Assembly: GCA_043721915.1 (NCBI GenBank)
Contig: JAYSPV010000086.1
Coordinates: 1 to 9,044 of the forward strand
Length of the DNA: 9,044 nucleotides
Direction: 5' to 3'
From: UBA668 sp043721915
Lineage (GTDB): Bacteria; Actinomycetota; Acidimicrobiia; Acidimicrobiales; Ilumatobacteraceae
The notes beneath the pieces were generated by a model, which ran no database searches, was not told where the DNA came from, and saw nothing but the letters and a program-made list of their open reading frames with translations. Both the position numbers and the translations under genes were made by a program. Each line of letters begins with the position of its first letter. Position 1 is the stretch's first letter. Shown here one piece after another: positions 6,910-9,044 of this stretch.

Positions 6910-6959
6910 CGGGGCGTCCGCTGTGACCGACTAGCTCCGCCGGGGGCAACTCCGCGAAG
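6905..6959. repeat. Inverted repeat directly after the typA stop; possible 3'-end stem
   Basis: CTTCGCGG at 6905–6912 pairs exactly with CCGCGAAG at 6952–6959, with 39 bases between. In the typA transcript the first arm begins two bases after the stop codon, a position expected for a 3'-end stem that protects the message or helps termination. No U-run follows. Its distal arm overlaps the arm of the neighbouring inverted repeat (6901–6909), so the two stems cannot form at once. Termination here may be Rho-dependent. Confidence 0.45.
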
Positions 6960-6960
6960 G

Positions 6961-8808
6961 TCAGCTGGGCTTCTTGTTGGCCTTGCGGCGCTCTTCCAGG
7001 CCCAGATGACGCTTGCGGATGCGGATGGCCTTGGGGGTGACCTCCACCAGCTCGTCGCCGGCGATCCACTCGATCGCGGTTTCGAGGGTGTGGATCTTCG
7101 GGGCCGGCAGCTTCACAGCGTCGTCGTGGCTGTGCGTACGAATGTTGTTCTTCTCTTTCGCACGTACCGCGTTGATGACCATCTCGTCTTCACGCGAGCA
7201 CTCACCGACGACCATGCCTTCGTAGACCTGCTCGCCGGGGTTGACGAAGAACCCGCCGCTGAGCTGCAACTTGTCGAGCGCGTAGCCGGTGGTGGTGCCC
7301 ATCCGGTCGCTGACCATCGCCCCGCCACGTGAATCGGGCATCTCGCCCGCCCATGGCATCCAGCCCATGTGATGCTGGTGCAACAGCGCCGTACCGCGGG
7401 TGGCGGTCATCAGCAGCGAGCGGAACCCGATGAGACCACGGCTGGGGCACTCGAACGTCACGATCGTGCGCCCCGCGTCACCGGTGCGGAGATCGGTGAG
7501 GCGGCCCTTGCGCGGGGCGAGCTCTTGGGTGATCGTGCCCACATGCTCGTCGGGCACGTCGCACACACCGCGCTCTTGCGGCTCGAACTTCTTGCCGTTG
7601 ACTTCCTTGGTGATCACCTCGGGCCGGCTGACCTGCAGCTCGTAGCCCTCGCGGCGCATTGACTCGATGAGCACGGCCAGCTGCAGCTCGCCACGGCCGG
7701 CGACCTCGATCACGTCGGGCGAACCGGTCTCGAACAACTTGATCGACACGTTGCCGAGCAGTTCCTTGTTGAGGCGGTCGATCAGGTGGCGGCTGGTGAG
7801 GAACTTGCCGTCCTTGCCGGCGAGCGGCGAGGTGTTGACGCCGAAGGTCATCCGCAGCACCGGCTCATCGACGACCAGCCGCGGCAACGCGACTGGATCG
7901 ATGACAGAGGCGATGGTGTCGCCGATCTCGACTTCGGGGAAGCCGGCAACGACGAACAGGTCGCCGGCGCTCAGCTCGTCGACCTCGTTGCGGCTGACAC
8001 CCTCGAAGGCCATCAGCTGCGAGAGGCGGCGCTTCAGCGGCGGCTGGCCTTCTGCGAACTCTTCTTCGAGCAGGGCGACGGTCTCGCCGCGCTTCAGGAC
8101 GCCATTGACCACGCGACCGATGGCCAGACGGCCGAGGTAGTCGCTGGCGTCGAGCTGGGTGACCATTGCCTGCAGCGGAGCACTTGCGTCGCCGACCGGC
8201 GCCGGGATGGCCTCGATGATGGTGTCGAGCAACGCCGACAGATCCGACCCGTCCTCCGGGTAGCCGATGCCGCGCATCGCCTTACCCTCACGCGCGATCG
8301 CCGAGATGATCTCGAAGTCGATGTGCTCGTCGCCTGCATCGAGATCGATGAACAGCTGGTAGACCTCGTCGAGCACCTCTTCGGCACGGGCATCGTGGCG
8401 GTCGACCTTGTTGATGATCACGATCGCCGGCAAGTCTCTCGCGAGCGCCTTCTGCAGTACGTAGCGCGTCTGGGGCAGCGGGCCCTCGGCGGCATCGACC
8501 AGCAGCAGCACGCCATCCACCATGGTCAGCGCACGCTCGACCTCGCCACCGAAGTCGGCGTGACCGGGCGTGTCGACCAAGTTGATCTTGGTGCCCTTCC
8601 AGGTGATCGAGGCGGCCTTGGCGAGGATCGTGATGCCACGCTCGCGCTCCTGGTCGTTGGAATCCATCACCCGGTCGACCACTGCCTGGTGGGCGGCGAA
8701 CGTGCCCGTCGCACGCAGCAAGGCATCGACGAGGGTGGTCTTGCCGTGGTCGACGTGAGCGACCAGGGCGACGTTACGAATGTTGGGGGTCTGATTCTGC
8801 GAAGACAT
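6961..8808 (-). CDS. typA: Translational GTPase TypA/BipA
   Basis: TypA is a ribosome-binding GTPase of the EF-G/LepA superfamily that assists 50S assembly and stress or low-temperature translation. From ATG 8808–8806 the product is 615 residues, normal for the family. The G domain shows AHVDHGKTT at 17–25 (G1), RGIT at 57–60 (G2), DTPGH at 79–83 (G3), NKVD at 133–136 (G4) and ISA at 168–170 (G5). EF-Tu-like domain II (about 205–305), two EF-G III/V-like domains (PVLRMTFGVNTSPLAG near 316–331; CPSRGLIGFRSLLMTATRG at 454–472) and the TypA-specific C-terminal domain ending ELVEVTPKAIRIRKRHL at about 586–602 follow. An in-frame TTG at 8823 would add five residues, but ATG 8808 better matches the usual short N terminus before IRN; neither has a clear Shine-Dalgarno. 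It ends facing the cysteine-rich gene, with 172 bp between the stops. In 8809–8859, upstream, I see no convincing promoter. Confidence 0.97.
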   Translation of the reverse strand: MSSQNQTPNIRNVALVAHVDHGKTTLVDALLRATGTFAAHQAVVDRVMDSNDQERERGITILAKAASITWKGTKINLVDTPGHADFGGEVERALTMVDGVLLLVDAAEGPLPQTRYVLQKALARDLPAIVIINKVDRHDARAEEVLDEVYQLFIDLDAGDEHIDFEIISAIAREGKAMRGIGYPEDGSDLSALLDTIIEAIPAPVGDASAPLQAMVTQLDASDYLGRLAIGRVVNGVLKRGETVALLEEEFAEGQPPLKRRLSQLMAFEGVSRNEVDELSAGDLFVVAGFPEVEIGDTIASVIDPVALPRLVVDEPVLRMTFGVNTSPLAGKDGKFLTSRHLIDRLNKELLGNVSIKLFETGSPDVIEVAGRGELQLAVLIESMRREGYELQVSRPEVITKEVNGKKFEPQERGVCDVPDEHVGTITQELAPRKGRLTDLRTGDAGRTIVTFECPSRGLIGFRSLLMTATRGTALLHQHHMGWMPWAGEMPDSRGGAMVSDRMGTTTGYALDKLQLSGGFFVNPGEQVYEGMVVGECSREDEMVINAVRAKEKNNIRTHSHDDAVKLPAPKIHTLETAIEWIAGDELVEVTPKAIRIRKRHLGLEERRKANKKPS

Positions 8809-8859
8809 GGAGCCGGTTTTCAAACGAAGGAACCAGGCCCGGCAGCCGCGCAGTGAGAA

Positions 8860-9042
8860 TCAGTCGTCGGACTCGTCGTCTTCGTCGAAGGTGACGCCGT
8901 ACTTCTCCGCCAGAGCGGCGTACTCGTCTTCTTCAGTTGCTTGACGCTGATCGCTGCCGCCGAATCCCAGATCGAATGCACTGGGACCAGCCTGCTTGAG
9001 TTTCCGTGCTTCTTCGAAGCGACGGTGACGACCCTTCTTCAC
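8860..9042 (-). CDS. Small basic/acidic bipolar protein, possibly 5'-truncated by the window
   Basis: The product, as far as visible, is 60 residues read from GTG 9042–9040, only two bases from the window edge; that GTG may be the true start or an internal Val. I do not recognise the family. The N-terminal 17 residues are strongly basic (KKGRHRRFEEARKLK), a short linker rich in Gly and Ser follows (about 18–31), then a charged helix-like stretch (about 35–48) and an extremely acidic tail (DEDDESDD). There is no membrane segment and no cysteine. Codon third positions include many A and T bases (GGT, CGT, GAA, GCA, AAA), less GC-biased than typA next door. It lies in the same direction, 51 bp upstream of the typA ATG, and could share its transcript. 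A basic head suggests contact with nucleic acid or ribosomes, but that is speculation. Confidence 0.6.
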   Translation of the reverse strand: MKKGRHRRFEEARKLKQAGPSAFDLGFGGSDQRQATEEDEYAALAEKYGVTFDEDDESDD

Positions 9043-9044
9043 AG

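Noticed and set aside
6789..6960. Rho-independent terminators for the two convergent genes
   Set aside because: Inverted repeats exist, but none is followed by a T-run on either strand.
8812..8843. Stem GCCGG/CCGGC in the typA leader as a riboswitch or regulatory hairpin
   Set aside because: Only five base pairs around a 22-base loop, no further structure, and no known typA leader element.
7786..8856. A 356-codon open frame on the plus strand opposite typA
   Set aside because: Antisense shadow of typA with biased composition (Asp, Val, Arg, Gln) and no motif; typA itself carries every G-box.
1..9044. Mobile element, CRISPR array, defence island, toxin–antitoxin pair, tRNA or rRNA
   Set aside because: No transposase, integrase, repeat-spacer pattern, small toxin-like pair or RNA-gene fold was seen; the window is contiguous housekeeping genes with one uncharacterised cysteine-rich gene and one small unknown.

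Overview
This is a high-GC stretch of chromosomal core genes from an actinobacterium. The gene order alaS–ruvX–mltG–aroE–aroC is a conserved actinobacterial arrangement. Two internal genes start with GTG inside the preceding stop codon, Shine-Dalgarno sequences are weak or absent, and TANNNT-type -10 boxes sit just upstream of start codons. The overall flavour suggests the class Acidimicrobiia (Ilumatobacter-like); that is inferred from general resemblance, not from a database search.

Layout, left to right. Positions 1–5998 are one dense leftward gene string, transcribed alaS → ruvX → mltG → aroE → aroC. It makes alanyl-tRNA synthetase, the RuvX/YqgF RNase H-fold protein, the MltG endolytic murein transglycosylase, shikimate dehydrogenase and chorismate synthase. 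The last is cut off by the left edge of the window. Junctions are 3 bp (alaS/ruvX), two 4-bp GTGA overlaps (ruvX/mltG and mltG/aroE) and 10 bp (aroE/aroC), so a single translationally coupled operon is likely. Positions 5999–6074 are a compact divergent control region. Positions 6075–6788 hold a rightward gene for a nine-cysteine protein resembling the DUF3109/YkgJ putative metal-binding group. Positions 6789–6960 are a non-coding convergent region rich in inverted repeats. Positions 6961–8808 hold leftward typA (BipA), a ribosome-associated translational GTPase. At the right edge, 8860–9042 is a small leftward gene for an unrecognised protein with a basic N terminus and a very acidic C terminus.

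Functionally the window combines translation (AlaS, TypA), ribosome or nucleic-acid maintenance (RuvX), cell-wall chain-length control (MltG) and aromatic precursor synthesis (AroE, AroC). I saw no mobile element, CRISPR array, tRNA, rRNA, defence locus or broken gene, and no convincing undescribed multi-gene system. The points most worth a second look are the cysteine-rich protein with its apparently leaderless divergent promoter, the overlapping, mutually exclusive stem arms in 6850–6959, and the small bipolar protein next to typA.
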